DNA of 64,000 nt from Acidimicrobiales bacterium (GTDB lineage: Bacteria; Actinomycetota; Acidimicrobiia; Acidimicrobiales; Aldehydirespiratoraceae), in NCBI GenBank assembly GCA_029246685.1, contig JAQWMR010000016.1, positions 62,001-126,000 of the forward strand, written 5' to 3'. This document shows positions 17,393 through 26,060 of this stretch, one piece after another. Positions within the stretch are counted from its first letter, which is position 1. Each line of letters starts with the position of its first letter. The notes below the pieces were generated by a model that saw nothing but the letters and a program-made list of their open reading frames with translations, had not been told where the DNA came from and made no database searches. The position numbers and the translations under genes are program-made.

Positions 17393-19147
17393 TCAGCGTG
17401 CGTCCATCTCGTCGGAGAGTTCGAGCCAGCGTTCTTCGACATCTGCGACCGCGGCGTCGCTGTCCGCGATCTGCCGACCGATCTCGGCGAGCTGGACGTG
17501 GTCGCCGCCGGCCGACGCCAACTCGGCGTCGAGTCGCTCCCGCTTCTTCTGAAGCTTCGCCATTTCTTTCTCTGCCGTCTTCAGTTCGTGTCGGATCGTG
17601 CTGTGGCTACGGCCTCCCGAGGTTGCAGAGGGTCGCTGCGCCTTGACGGCGGTCGGCCGCGCTTCGCTGGAGGCAACACTTCCCCGCCGCCCCGACGTTC
17701 GCCGGTCTTCGAGCCATTGGGCATAGCCGCCGGGCCAGCGCTGCGCCTGTCCGCCGTCGATGACCAGGACGTCATCGACGGTGCGATCGAGGAAGGTCCG
17801 ATCGTGGCTGACCACGAGCACGGCGCCGGGCCACTGGTCGAGGAAGTCCTCGAGTGCCCGGAGGGTGTCGAGGTCCAGGTCGTTCGTCGGTTCGTCGAGG
17901 AGGAGCACGTTGGGCTTGGAGGCGAGCGTCAGCACGAGTTGGATTCGCCGTCGCTCGCCGCCGGACAGCAGTTCGATCGGGGCGTGCTGGGTGTCCTTGT
18001 CGAACCAGAATTGTTCGAGCAGCGCGCTGTCCCACCAGTCCGGTTGGGCACCCTCACCGGCGATCAGCTCTCGGACCGTTTTCGTTGGAGGGAGATCACG
18101 ACCGCGCTGATCGTGAAGGGCGACCTGGACCGTCGGCCCCTCCCGTCGATCTCCAGCGACGGGGTCGCGGCGACCGGCGATCACCTCGAGCAGCGTCGAT
18201 TTCCCCGAACCGTTCGCTCCGACGATGCCGAGGCGCTCCCGCCGGTCCAGCAGGAGGTCGAGACCGGCGACGAGGGGTGGCTCCCCAGGGAAGCCGACCG
18301 TGACGTCGTGCAGCTCGATGACCTGATCGCCGAGCCGGGGCGTGCCGTCATGCAGGTGGGAGAGGTCGAGTTCACCGTCGCGCGCAGCGGCCTGCGGTCC
18401 ATCGGCGAGCAGCGCGTTGGCGCGACTGACTCGAGCCCGACTCTTGGTCGACCGGGCCTTGGCTCCTCGACGGAGCCACGCGAGCTCCTGCCGGGCGAGG
18501 TTGCGGCGGGTCCGTTCGACGGCAGCAACTCGCTCCTCCCGTTCCGCGCGGGACTCGAGGTAGCCCGCATATCCACCCTCGTGGGTGTAGGCGACACCAC
18601 GATCCAGCTCGAGAATCCGCGTTGTCAACGAATCCAGCACTCGACGGTCGTGGGTGACCAGGACGAGTCCGCCCTTGAACGCGCTCAACTCAGCCTCGAG
18701 CCACTCGATTGCATCGACGTCGAGATGGTTGGTCGGCTCGTCCAGCACGAGCAGGTCGGCATCAGCGACAATCGCCTGCGCGAGCGCGACCCGCTTCTCC
18801 TGACCCCCGGAGAGCTCGTCCGTGGACCGGTCCATGAGATCGCCGACGCCGAGGCGATCGAGCGCCGCCTCCCCCCGCCAACCCCCGCCCACGGCGTCGC
18901 GCACGGTGCCGTCCGGCAGGCGGGTGACCTGGTCGACCACGGCGATCGAAACGTCTCGTCCCCGGCGAATCGTGCCCCCTTCCGCGTCGCGGGTGCCGGC
19001 GATGACCGAGAGCAGGGTGGACTTGCCGGTACCGTTGATGCCCACAACCCCCAGTCGGTCGCCAGCCGACACGGTCACCGAGACGTCACTGAAGAGCGGA
19101 CGGTTCGGACGGCTCATGCTCACACGCTCGATGTCGACGAGGATCAC
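17393..19147 (-). CDS. ABC-F family ATPase (Uup/EttA-like)
   Basis: A soluble duplicated ATPase without membrane segments. Walker A motifs are GINGTGKSTLL and GANGSGKSTLL, signatures are LSGGQEKRVALAQA and LSGGERRRIQLV, and both Walker B sites read LLVLDEPTNHLD / VLLLDEPTNDLD. A linker helix (~225-290, many Arg/Lys) sits between the two halves. The C-terminus (~525-584) is a charged coiled coil typical of Uup-like members. ABC-F proteins act on the ribosome, modulating translation or protecting from antibiotics. I use the GTG at 19147 (VILVDIERVSM); a GTG at 19156 is possible. Divergent from the SGNH gene. Confidence 0.93.
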   Translation of the reverse strand: MILVDIERVSMSRPNRPLFSDVSVTVSAGDRLGVVGINGTGKSTLLSVIAGTRDAEGGTIRRGRDVSIAVVDQVTRLPDGTVRDAVGGGWRGEAALDRLGVGDLMDRSTDELSGGQEKRVALAQAIVADADLLVLDEPTNHLDVDAIEWLEAELSAFKGGLVLVTHDRRVLDSLTTRILELDRGVAYTHEGGYAGYLESRAEREERVAAVERTRRNLARQELAWLRRGAKARSTKSRARVSRANALLADGPQAAARDGELDLSHLHDGTPRLGDQVIELHDVTVGFPGEPPLVAGLDLLLDRRERLGIVGANGSGKSTLLEVIAGRRDPVAGDRREGPTVQVALHDQRGRDLPPTKTVRELIAGEGAQPDWWDSALLEQFWFDKDTQHAPIELLSGGERRRIQLVLTLASKPNVLLLDEPTNDLDLDTLRALEDFLDQWPGAVLVVSHDRTFLDRTVDDVLVIDGGQAQRWPGGYAQWLEDRRTSGRRGSVASSEARPTAVKAQRPSATSGGRSHSTIRHELKTAEKEMAKLQKKRERLDAELASAGGDHVQLAEIGRQIADSDAAVADVEERWLELSDEMDAR

Positions 19148-19192
19148 GTGGCGCACACTAAGCCCCTCACAACGAAACCCGATCACCACCCG

Positions 19193-19921
19193 GTGATCAC
19201 GGCGTTGACCTCCCGCGAGCAGTGGACACCGCGACCGTTCACTCGGGCGGTCAGCCGCGTCAGCGCAGGCACGCGGGCCATCGCGGACCAGGTCAACCCG
19301 CGGGAATCGGAGTGGCACGAGGTGACGGCTCACGCGCTCGCGGGGGACCTTCCCCTCTGGATCGTGCTCGGCGACTCGATCGCCCAGGGCGTGGGGGCGA
19401 CCCACATCTCCCGCAGTTGGGTGGCTCGGATCGCCGGAGCACTCACTGCGGACGGCCGACCGCACGGCATCGTCAACCTCAGCCGCAGCGGAGCGCGGAG
19501 CGTCCACGTCCAGGCGGAGCAGCTCCCGCTACTCGAGCTCATAGACCAGGACCACGCGCTCATCACCTGCGGCGTCGGCTCGAACGACCTGATGCGCAAC
19601 CCTCACCCGCCGTCCGTGTCCGCTCGGGTGAACGAACTCCTCGACGAACTACCGGCCGAAACGATCGTGTCCACGCTCCCCGCGCCCGCGGCGTCGCTGA
19701 GCGGACGCTGGGTCAATCGGTCGGTCAGCAAGACGGCACGTCGGCGCGGGATCCGCATCGTGGACGTCGTCCCTCACCTCCGCAGGCCTCGCGAGGGATG
19801 GGCGTCCGACCGCTTCCACCCGAGCGACGAGGGGTACGGAGCGTGGGTCGCCGCCTACGCCGGAGTACTCGGTCTGGATGCCTCGCTCATTCCCGACCAG
19901 TGGGACCCGCGACCCGCCTGA
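19193..19921 (+). CDS. SGNH/GDSL hydrolase
   Basis: A 242-residue esterase-like protein. Block I is LWIVLGDSIAQGVGA (nucleophile Ser), block III is CGVGSNDLMRN, and block V is SDRFHPSDEGYGAWV (catalytic Asp/His). No signal peptide is evident; the first 45 residues are a charged leader, so the protein is probably cytosolic. The GTG at 19193 is the best start in an open frame. Substrate unknown; acyl or acetyl ester is typical for the family. Confidence 0.88.
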   Translation: MITALTSREQWTPRPFTRAVSRVSAGTRAIADQVNPRESEWHEVTAHALAGDLPLWIVLGDSIAQGVGATHISRSWVARIAGALTADGRPHGIVNLSRSGARSVHVQAEQLPLLELIDQDHALITCGVGSNDLMRNPHPPSVSARVNELLDELPAETIVSTLPAPAASLSGRWVNRSVSKTARRRGIRIVDVVPHLRRPREGWASDRFHPSDEGYGAWVAAYAGVLGLDASLIPDQWDPRPA

Positions 19922-19967
19922 CCGGCCACGTTGAGCCGTCGCATGCGGCGCCGATAGCGTCCCAGGC

Positions 19968-20669
19968 ATGAGCGAACCGGTCACACTCGAGACTCACGGC
20001 GACGTCGCGGTCATCCGCATCGACGACGGGAAGGCAAACGCCCTCAGCCACGAGGTGATCGACGGCATCAACCGTGCGCTCGACGACGCCGAGGACGCAG
20101 GCGCCATCGTGCTGTTCGGCCGCGAAGGAAAGTTCTCCGCCGGCTTCGACCTGTCGGTCATGAAGGACGGGGTCGAGGCTGCTCAGAAGTTGACCGGCCG
20201 CGGCGGCGAGCTGTGCATGCGGCTCTACGGCCACCATCGGCCCGTCCTCGTCGGGTCCGACGGCCATGCTCTCGCTGCTGGTGCGATCGTCTTGATGAGT
20301 TGCGATGTCCGGATCGGGAGCGACACGCCGGGAAAGATCGGCCTCCCGGAGATCGCCATCGGCATCGCTCTCCCTGTCTTCGCTCTCGAACTCGCTCGCG
20401 ACCGGTTGTCACGTCGCCACTTCACCCGGGCGACCATGCTCGCCGCCAGCTACAGCCCAGAAGAAGCAGTGGACGCCGGTTTCCTGGACGAGATCGTGCC
20501 TGCGGTCGACCTGGAGTCGACCGTGCTGGACCGGGCAGCAGCGCTGGTCGAGACGCTCAATCCGATCGCATTCGAGAACACCCGACGCAAGTCACGCGGG
20601 GCGATGATCAACCACGTGCTCAGCACGTTGAGCGACGACATGGCCACGTTCGAGGTTCTGGACAACTGA
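19968..20669 (+). CDS. Enoyl-CoA hydratase/isomerase family (crotonase)
   Basis: A 233-residue crotonase with the oxyanion-hole block FGREGKFSAGFDLSVM and the second block ALAAGAIVLMSCDVRIG. It is slightly short but complete. The Glu pair that defines hydratases is not clear, so isomerase or another acyl-CoA reaction is possible. ATG 19968. It sits in a same-strand run with SGNH hydrolase and glutaredoxin but without overlaps. Confidence 0.88.
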   Translation: MSEPVTLETHGDVAVIRIDDGKANALSHEVIDGINRALDDAEDAGAIVLFGREGKFSAGFDLSVMKDGVEAAQKLTGRGGELCMRLYGHHRPVLVGSDGHALAAGAIVLMSCDVRIGSDTPGKIGLPEIAIGIALPVFALELARDRLSRRHFTRATMLAASYSPEEAVDAGFLDEIVPAVDLESTVLDRAAALVETLNPIAFENTRRKSRGAMINHVLSTLSDDMATFEVLDN

Positions 20670-20742
20670 GCGGCTACGACTGCCGCGACCGGGAAGAATC
20701 TCGACCAGGAGGCGGTTTCGATGACGAGCCGAGGAGGCCGAC

Positions 20743-21075
20743 ATGACTGACGAGATAACCGGGGTGGAGTTCTACTGGCGGCCCGGGTGCGGGTTTTGCA
20801 TGATGCTCGACCGCGGCCTCAGCAACTCTGGCGTCCCGATGAACAAGCACAACATCTGGGACGACACCGCGCACGCCGAGGTCGTCCGGGGCTGGGCCAA
20901 CGGCGACGAGACCGTCCCGACCGTTGTCATCGGCGACATCGGGCTCGTGAACCCGTCTGCCGACGAGGTTATCGGCGTCCTGGTGACCAAGGCGCCGCAC
21001 CTGGTTCCCGAAGGATGGGAACCACCGCAGCCCGGGCGCATCGCCGGCGCCGCTCGACGGCTACTCGGCGGCTGA
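20743..21075 (+). CDS. Glutaredoxin/mycoredoxin-like protein
   Basis: A 110-residue thioredoxin-fold protein. The active site is WRPGCGFCMML (CxxC), and the cis-Pro region is DETVPTVVIGDIGLVNPSADEV. This pattern matches mycoredoxin-type glutaredoxins, which use mycothiol in actinobacteria. The ATG at 20743 has GAGGAGG-type Shine-Dalgarno sequence about 8 nt upstream. A basic C-terminal tail (AGAARRLLGG) follows the fold. Confidence 0.85.
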   Translation: MTDEITGVEFYWRPGCGFCMMLDRGLSNSGVPMNKHNIWDDTAHAEVVRGWANGDETVPTVVIGDIGLVNPSADEVIGVLVTKAPHLVPEGWEPPQPGRIAGAARRLLGG

Positions 21076-21107
21076 ATTCGGGCGGCGGCGCGCGGCCGGC
21101 ACTCCCG

Positions 21108-22031
21108 TCACTCCAGGTGGTATCCGCATTCCGGCCAAGGCTGGTGGCCTCGGCGGGCGTAGAGCTCGCGGGCTCGGGCGTCCTGTTCCGCGTCGGGCGC
21201 TGCGGCCGGATCGCCGGAGCCCCCAACCGTCTGCCACGTCGCATGGTCGAACTGGTAGGCGCCGCGGTACTTCCCGGTCGGCGAGATCGCCTGATAGTCG
21301 TGCATCGACTCGCAGAAGCGGAGCTTCTCCCATTTGCTCGCCGGGGCGATGCCGTAGCTGCCCTCCTCGATGGCGATCGCCGCTCGATCCCATGCGTCGG
21401 CGAGCGGCTCGAGCGACTGCGCCTCCGCGATGCGCGGTTCGAGCGCCGCGACGTCGATCCCGAGTCGAGAAATCTCACGGCGTAGCCGCTCTGCGGTCTC
21501 GATGCTCTCACGGACCTCATCGCTTGCCTGGCGTTCGAGCGCCGCGAGCCGGTCGAGGGCGACATGCGAGCTGCCGGCATGGTCGCGGAGCAACGAGCGC
21601 CGCCACGACAGGTCAGAGACGTTCGTGACGCTGGCGAGCAACTCCAGTTCACCAGTGGAACCGCCGGTGACATAGGCGCGCACGGCGACGCTGCGTAGAT
21701 GATCTGTTGCCGCCTCGATCTGGCGCGCGAGCCGCCTCTGCTCGTCATCGAACCCGTTGCGGGCCTCGAGGGTGCGAGTCAGTTGGGATTCGGCCGCGTT
21801 GAGCGACGTGAAGAGCTCGTCGCGCTGGGTCGAAAGCGACGCAATCTCGTCGCGCACCGCGACCCCGGTGGGGACGCCGTCGCGAAGCTCCTCCATCTCG
21901 TCGGCGGACGCAAGACCGGACCACGGGCCGAGAAGGAGCGACGCGACAAGGCCCGCCGAGGCAAGAGCCGCGGTCAGCATCCGACGCCCCATCGGGAATC
22001 GGTGGCTCGGTACCAGGTCGTTGGAAGACAT
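21108..22031 (-). CDS. Secreted coiled-coil protein with Rpf-type transglycosylase domain
   Basis: The N-terminal signal segment (RRMLTAALASAGLVASLLLGPWSGLASA) is followed by a long coiled coil (~55-215, rich in E, R, L). The C-terminal ~75 residues are a resuscitation-promoting-factor-like lysozyme fold: WEKLRFCESMHDYQAISPTG, YRGAYQFDHATWQTVGG, and the Cys pair CES / ECGYHLE. The catalytic Glu is the E of RFCES. Domain order suggests a septal or wall hydrolase held by the coiled coil. The ATG at 22031 is chosen; an ATG two codons earlier exists. Convergent with the glutaredoxin gene. Confidence 0.88.
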   Translation of the reverse strand: MSSNDLVPSHRFPMGRRMLTAALASAGLVASLLLGPWSGLASADEMEELRDGVPTGVAVRDEIASLSTQRDELFTSLNAAESQLTRTLEARNGFDDEQRRLARQIEAATDHLRSVAVRAYVTGGSTGELELLASVTNVSDLSWRRSLLRDHAGSSHVALDRLAALERQASDEVRESIETAERLRREISRLGIDVAALEPRIAEAQSLEPLADAWDRAAIAIEEGSYGIAPASKWEKLRFCESMHDYQAISPTGKYRGAYQFDHATWQTVGGSGDPAAAPDAEQDARARELYARRGHQPWPECGYHLE

Positions 22032-22184
22032 ACGCATCGCACTACGACCGCCGGGCATGGTCGAACGCGCGCACAGCGGCGCACCCCGAACTCCACCCGG
22101 AAGACCCCGGAACACTAGCTCGGCCGGAACGAAACCCGCGACGCGGCGATGGATACCGACGAAGCGATCCCTACGATCGTCGTT

Positions 22185-23195
22185 GTGAGCGACTACGACG
22201 CCGTCATCCTCGTCTCCTTCGGTGGCCCCGAAGGGCCGGATGATGTCGTGCCGTTTCTCGAGAACGTGACTGCCGGCCGCGGCATTCCCCGTGAGCGGCT
22301 CGCGATTGTGGGCGCGCACTACGAGCACTTTGGCGGTGTGAGCCCGCTCAACGAACAGTGCCGTCGTCTGCAGGCCGCCCTTCAGCAGGCGCTCGAGGCC
22401 GCCGGCCGCCCGCTCCCCGTCTACTGGGGCAACCGAAACTGGAACCCGTACCTGCGCGATTCGGTCGCGGAGATGGCCGCCGCAGGTGTCCAACGCGCCC
22501 TGGCGATCGTGACGTCGGCCTACAGCTCGTACTCGGGCTGCCGGCAGTACCTCGACGACATCGAGGCAGCCCGGGCCGCGGTCGGCCCGTCCGCTCCCAC
22601 GATCGAAAAGATCCGGACCTACTTCGACCAACCCGGCTTCATCGAGCCGTATCGCGACCGCGTGCGGGAGGCACTCGCCCGTGGAAATCAGGGGTCGGAC
22701 GAGACCGCCCTGGTCTTCACCGCCCATTCGATTCCTACCGCCTTGGCGGCCACGTGCGCATACGAGGAGCAGCTACGCGCAGCCGCATCCCTCGTCGCCG
22801 AGGCGGCGCCCGGGGTGCCATGGGAACTCGTGTGGCAGTCCCGTAGCGGCCCGCCGAGCGTGCCCTGGCTCGAGCCCGACGTGAACGATCACCTGCATGA
22901 TCTGGCCGCCGCCGGCCGCACGAACGCCGTCGTCGTGCCGATCGGGTTCGTCTCCGACCACGTCGAGGTGCTGTGGGACCTTCATCAGGAGGCCCGCGGC
23001 ACCGCCGCTGAGCTCGGCATTGGGTTCGACGTCGTCCAATCGCCCGGCACGGAACCGGATCCCCGCTTCGTCGACATGCTCGTGGCGCTCGTGGCAGAGC
23101 GAACGGACGACGCCACTCCGGTGAGTCTCGGACCGCTCCGCGCTCCCGCTATGCCGTGCGCCGCGGGCTGCTGCCCACCGCCGATCAGGTCGTGA
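22185..23195 (+). CDS. hemH: Coproporphyrin/protoporphyrin ferrochelatase
   Basis: Inserts Fe2+ into a porphyrin; actinobacterial members act on coproporphyrin III (also called CpfC). Recognisable blocks: AVILVSFGGPEGPDDVVPFL, GNRNWNPYL, TSAYSSYSGCRQYLDD and FTAHSIPTALA (catalytic His). The C-terminal CAAGCCPP, with an upstream Cys, suits the [2Fe-2S]-binding C-terminus found in actinobacterial ferrochelatases. GTG 22185 gives 336 residues; the 12 codons upstream (from ATG 22149) are not conserved in character. Confidence 0.95.
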   Translation: MSDYDAVILVSFGGPEGPDDVVPFLENVTAGRGIPRERLAIVGAHYEHFGGVSPLNEQCRRLQAALQQALEAAGRPLPVYWGNRNWNPYLRDSVAEMAAAGVQRALAIVTSAYSSYSGCRQYLDDIEAARAAVGPSAPTIEKIRTYFDQPGFIEPYRDRVREALARGNQGSDETALVFTAHSIPTALAATCAYEEQLRAAASLVAEAAPGVPWELVWQSRSGPPSVPWLEPDVNDHLHDLAAAGRTNAVVVPIGFVSDHVEVLWDLHQEARGTAAELGIGFDVVQSPGTEPDPRFVDMLVALVAERTDDATPVSLGPLRAPAMPCAAGCCPPPIRS

Positions 23196-23267
23196 CGACG
23201 TTCGCCAATCGCGCGTAGCGCGGGGGATCCACCGCTCGGCGCGCGCCTATTTCTATTCTGCCGACAG

Positions 23268-23276
23268 TTATCCACA
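23268..23276 (+). other. Single perfect DnaA-box sequence TTATCCACA
   Basis: TTATCCACA occurs in the 105-nt gap between hemH and the next small gene, in a short AT-richer patch. It matches the consensus DnaA box, but there is only one and no dnaA/dnaN neighbourhood, so it is not an origin. It could be a regulatory or titration site. Confidence 0.4.
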
Positions 23277-23300
23277 GGGCTATCGGGAGGGGCGCCCCGG

Positions 23301-23609
23301 GTGAACCACACGAGGATCGCAGCCGAGGCAATGCGCTATCGCCTGAACCTCGTGCGCGGCCCGCTCGTCGCCGATGACGACTGGGATCTCGATCAGATGG
23401 CCAGCCAATCGGTCACCGCAGCCGATCCCCGGGTGGATGGAGCGATCCGACGGCTCGCGACCGCATGGACCCGCAACGGTCTCGCCCCCGAGGCACTGTG
23501 CGAACCGTGGTGCGGGACGGACGTGGATCACCTCTTCGCCACCCACCCCGAGCTGATCGACGCGATCGACGACATCCTCCGCGTCGCCACTCGCTCCCTC
23601 GCCGCCTGA
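23301..23609 (+). CDS. Small hypothetical protein
   Basis: A 102-residue, helix-rich protein with a GTG start. It is acidic overall and has two Cys close together (ALCEPWCGTDVDH). I do not recognise a family. Downstream of hemH with a ~105-nt gap holding a DnaA-box sequence, so its promoter is probably separate. It ends just before a hairpin. Confidence 0.55.
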   Translation: MNHTRIAAEAMRYRLNLVRGPLVADDDWDLDQMASQSVTAADPRVDGAIRRLATAWTRNGLAPEALCEPWCGTDVDHLFATHPELIDAIDDILRVATRSLAA

Positions 23610-23637
23610 TCGCACCGCCACCAAACCCGCACGCCGC

Positions 23638-23682
23638 TCTGGTGCACCAATGGTGTCAATCTGACTCTCCTGGTGCACCAGA
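23638..23682. terminator. Hairpin between convergent genes
   Basis: TCTGGTGCACCA (23638-23649) and TGGTGCACCAGA (23671-23682) are perfect inverted copies with a 21-nt loop, placed between two convergent genes. Each arm is itself largely palindromic. No T-run follows, so this is a possible bidirectional terminator or a small repeat. Confidence 0.5.
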
Positions 23683-23714
23683 ACGAGTGGGGTGGGTGGG
23701 GTTGACGGGGTGGG

Positions 23715-25193
23715 TCAGTTGTCGATGGCGTCTCGGAGGGGGATCTGCGGAATCGTCGCAGCGGCGATCAGGGAGAGCACGCCGCCCCAGATGGCGATCG
23801 TGAAGACGTCGGTGACCGCTGAACGGTAGGCCTCGACGACGAGCGCTTCGACCGCGGGGTCGAGGCTGCGGATCAGATCCACATCTCCGCGGAGGTCGTC
23901 GACGTCGAGCCCGCCGAGTCGTTCACTCGGCACGAGGCGATCCAGGTGGTGGCCGAGTCGCGCGACGAACAACGCTCCGGCGATTGCCACGCCGAACACC
24001 TGGCCGGTGTTGCGGGCGAACATCGCCATTGCGGAGACGACACCGACGTCGCGGTGCGGCACCGCGTTCTGCATCGCCACCATGAACACCGGCGAGCCCA
24101 TGCCCATGCCGAGACCGAGCAGGCCCGTGCCGGACCACACCACCCACGTGGCCGGCGCGTTGTCGAGCGACGAGAGAACCCAGTACCCCGCGACGAAGAG
24201 TGCGGACCCGATGATCGGCCACGTGCGGTAGTGCCCCGTGCGTACGACCACACGACCCGTGATGGTGCTCGCGAGCGCGATGCACGCCGTCGTCGGAAGA
24301 ATCGCGAGCCCGGCCTGTGTCGCTCCCACCCCGGTTACGAGCTGCAGCATCAACGGAAGAAATGCGACGGCGAAGAAGTTCACCGACCCGATGAAGAACG
24401 TGGTCGCCGCGCTTGAACGGACCACCGGGACCCGCAGCATCCGCAGCGGCATGACCGGATCCGCCGACCGCAGCTCCTGCGCGAGGAAGCCGAGGAGGAC
24501 GATGCCGCCGACCAGGAACGACGCGACCACCGCCGGATGCGACCACTCGAACAGATCGCCTCCGACCGACACGGCAAAGACGAGCGCGCCATAGGACACG
24601 ACGAGCATCACCGCTCCGGCCGCGTCGAACGAACGCGACTCGGTTGTCGGCTGATCCGGAAAGGCGTCTCGCACGAACACGATCGCCAGGAGGCCGAACG
24701 GAAGGTTGAGCAGGAAGATCCAGCGCCAGTCCGCGTGCTCGGCGAGGGCGCCGCCGAAGACGGGCCCCATGAACGCGGCGATCGTCCAGACCGTGGGCGT
24801 CACCCACGAGTAGTTGCCGCGTTCTCGCGGTGGCACAAGGTCGGCGATCACCGCGTGGGTCTGACTGATGATTCCGCCGCCGCCGAGCCCTTGGGCGACG
24901 CGGGCGGCGACGAGAACGGGGAACGACCAGGCCACGCCAGCGAGCAGCGACGACAGCGTGAAGACCGTGACGGATGAGAGAAACACCACCCGTCTCCCCC
25001 GGAGATCGCCGAGCTTGCCGTACAGCGGAACCGAGACGACGAGCGCGAGCTGGTAACCGACGAAGAGCCAAGCGACCTGGTCGAGCCGACCGAGGTCGTC
25101 GGCGACCGCAGGGGCGGCGGCACCGAGCGCCATCAGGTCCAACGCGGGCAGCGCCATGGCGAGGATCAGCCCGGCGAGGACTCGGCGATTCAC
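23715..25193 (-). CDS. DHA2-type (14-helix) MFS multidrug exporter
   Basis: A 492-residue polytopic protein. The first helix has LDLMALGAAAPAVADDL, followed by YQLALVVSVPLYGKLGDLRGRRVVF, which contains motif A (GxLgDrxGRR). Motif C-like glycines are seen in GGGIISQTHAVIADLVPPRERGNYSW. Proton-driven efflux of hydrophobic drugs is the usual role. Complete. Directly upstream is a decayed histidine-kinase fragment on the same strand, which may once have belonged to a regulator. Confidence 0.92.
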   Translation of the reverse strand: MNRRVLAGLILAMALPALDLMALGAAAPAVADDLGRLDQVAWLFVGYQLALVVSVPLYGKLGDLRGRRVVFLSSVTVFTLSSLLAGVAWSFPVLVAARVAQGLGGGGIISQTHAVIADLVPPRERGNYSWVTPTVWTIAAFMGPVFGGALAEHADWRWIFLLNLPFGLLAIVFVRDAFPDQPTTESRSFDAAGAVMLVVSYGALVFAVSVGGDLFEWSHPAVVASFLVGGIVLLGFLAQELRSADPVMPLRMLRVPVVRSSAATTFFIGSVNFFAVAFLPLMLQLVTGVGATQAGLAILPTTACIALASTITGRVVVRTGHYRTWPIIGSALFVAGYWVLSSLDNAPATWVVWSGTGLLGLGMGMGSPVFMVAMQNAVPHRDVGVVSAMAMFARNTGQVFGVAIAGALFVARLGHHLDRLVPSERLGGLDVDDLRGDVDLIRSLDPAVEALVVEAYRSAVTDVFTIAIWGGVLSLIAAATIPQIPLRDAIDN

Positions 25194-25214
25194 GGGTACG
25201 CGTCCGCGGTCGGG

Positions 25215-25390
25215 TCAGTCGACCGTATGGCGAAGAAGGAGCACTCGCACGAGTGCACCACCTTCCGGCCGATTCGTCACTTCGATACGACCCTTGTGAG
25301 CCTCGACGATGTTGCGAGCGATTGCGAGCCCCAGCCCGCTCGACCCCCCTGTGTCGCCTCCGTGACGGACTGCGTGGGCTCGGGACGACG
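25215..25390 (-). pseudogene. Histidine kinase remnant (C-terminal ATPase end)
   Basis: The minus strand encodes the G2 box of a sensor kinase, GGSSGLGLAIARNIVEAHKG, then RIEVTNRPEGGALVRVLL and a stop at 25215-25217. Upstream of about 25390-25410 the frame loses kinase character and there is no dimerisation or sensor domain. Only the last ~60 residues survive. The partner frame on the plus strand begins a DUF1501 fragment at the same place, so the two tails were joined by a deletion or rearrangement. Confidence 0.75.
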
Positions 25391-25984
25391 GACTCCGGCG
25401 AACCGGCGCGTATCGCTGCGGCCCGCCGAGGCCTGGACGATACGCTGGCGTTCGCCGACGTCCTCAACTCGATCGACAAGGATGAGGACCGCGGCTTCCC
25501 GGATACCGACCTTGGCTGGCAGCTACGCCTGGCCGGCGGCCTGCTCGACAGCGACGTCGGCCTGCGGGTGGTGCATGTGCCCTTCGGCGGGTTCGACACC
25601 CACGACGAGCAGGCATACATGCACGGCGCGCTCATGAACGAACTCGGGCCGGCAATCGCCGCCCTCCAAGATGACCTGACCGTGCGCGGCCTCGCCGACC
25701 GCACCCGCATCGCGACCACAAGCAAGTTCGGTCGCCGCCCGGAGCAGAACGGCGGCGGCACGGATCACGGCACCGCGGGACCTGCTCTGTTGTGCGGGCC
25801 GGTCACCCCGGGCCTCCATGGAGAGACGCCGCGGCTCGATCGGCTCGACGATGACGGGAACCTCGCCGCCACGGCGATGATCGAGGACTACTACGCCACG
25901 CTGGCCGAGAGCTGGTTCGGCATTCCTGCCGACGAAGTGCTGCCGCCGCTGGCAACGCCAGCGCCGGAAATCATCGCGACCTGA
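25391..25984 (+). pseudogene. DUF1501 protein remnant (C-terminal third)
   Basis: DUF1501 proteins are Tat-exported, sulfatase-like proteins usually above 400 residues. Here only the last ~197 residues are present: DDTLAFADVLNSIDK, VGLRVVHVPFGGFDTHDEQ, then SKFGRRPEQNGGGTDHGTA and LAESWFGIPADEVLPPL. The region upstream is antisense to the kinase remnant and has no DUF1501 content or suitable start. The surviving part still holds the metal-site-like GFDTH and TDHG motifs, but without the N-terminal half it should not fold. Confidence 0.75.
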
Positions 25985-26060
25985 GCCTGATGGCGCCCAC
26001 CAGGGCGTCCCGTCCCCGTACGCGTGGCCGGGCGGGGTGTCCGTTGGCTACGTTGTCGAC

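Noticed and set aside
16733..19921. A plus-strand frame of about 1060 codons across nfuA and the ABC-F gene
   Set aside because: It is the shadow of two well-supported minus-strand genes; only the end (19193-19921, SGNH hydrolase) is real.
23268..23276. Replication origin
   Set aside because: Only one DnaA box, no AT-rich unwinding region, and no dnaA, dnaN, gyrB or rpmH next to it.
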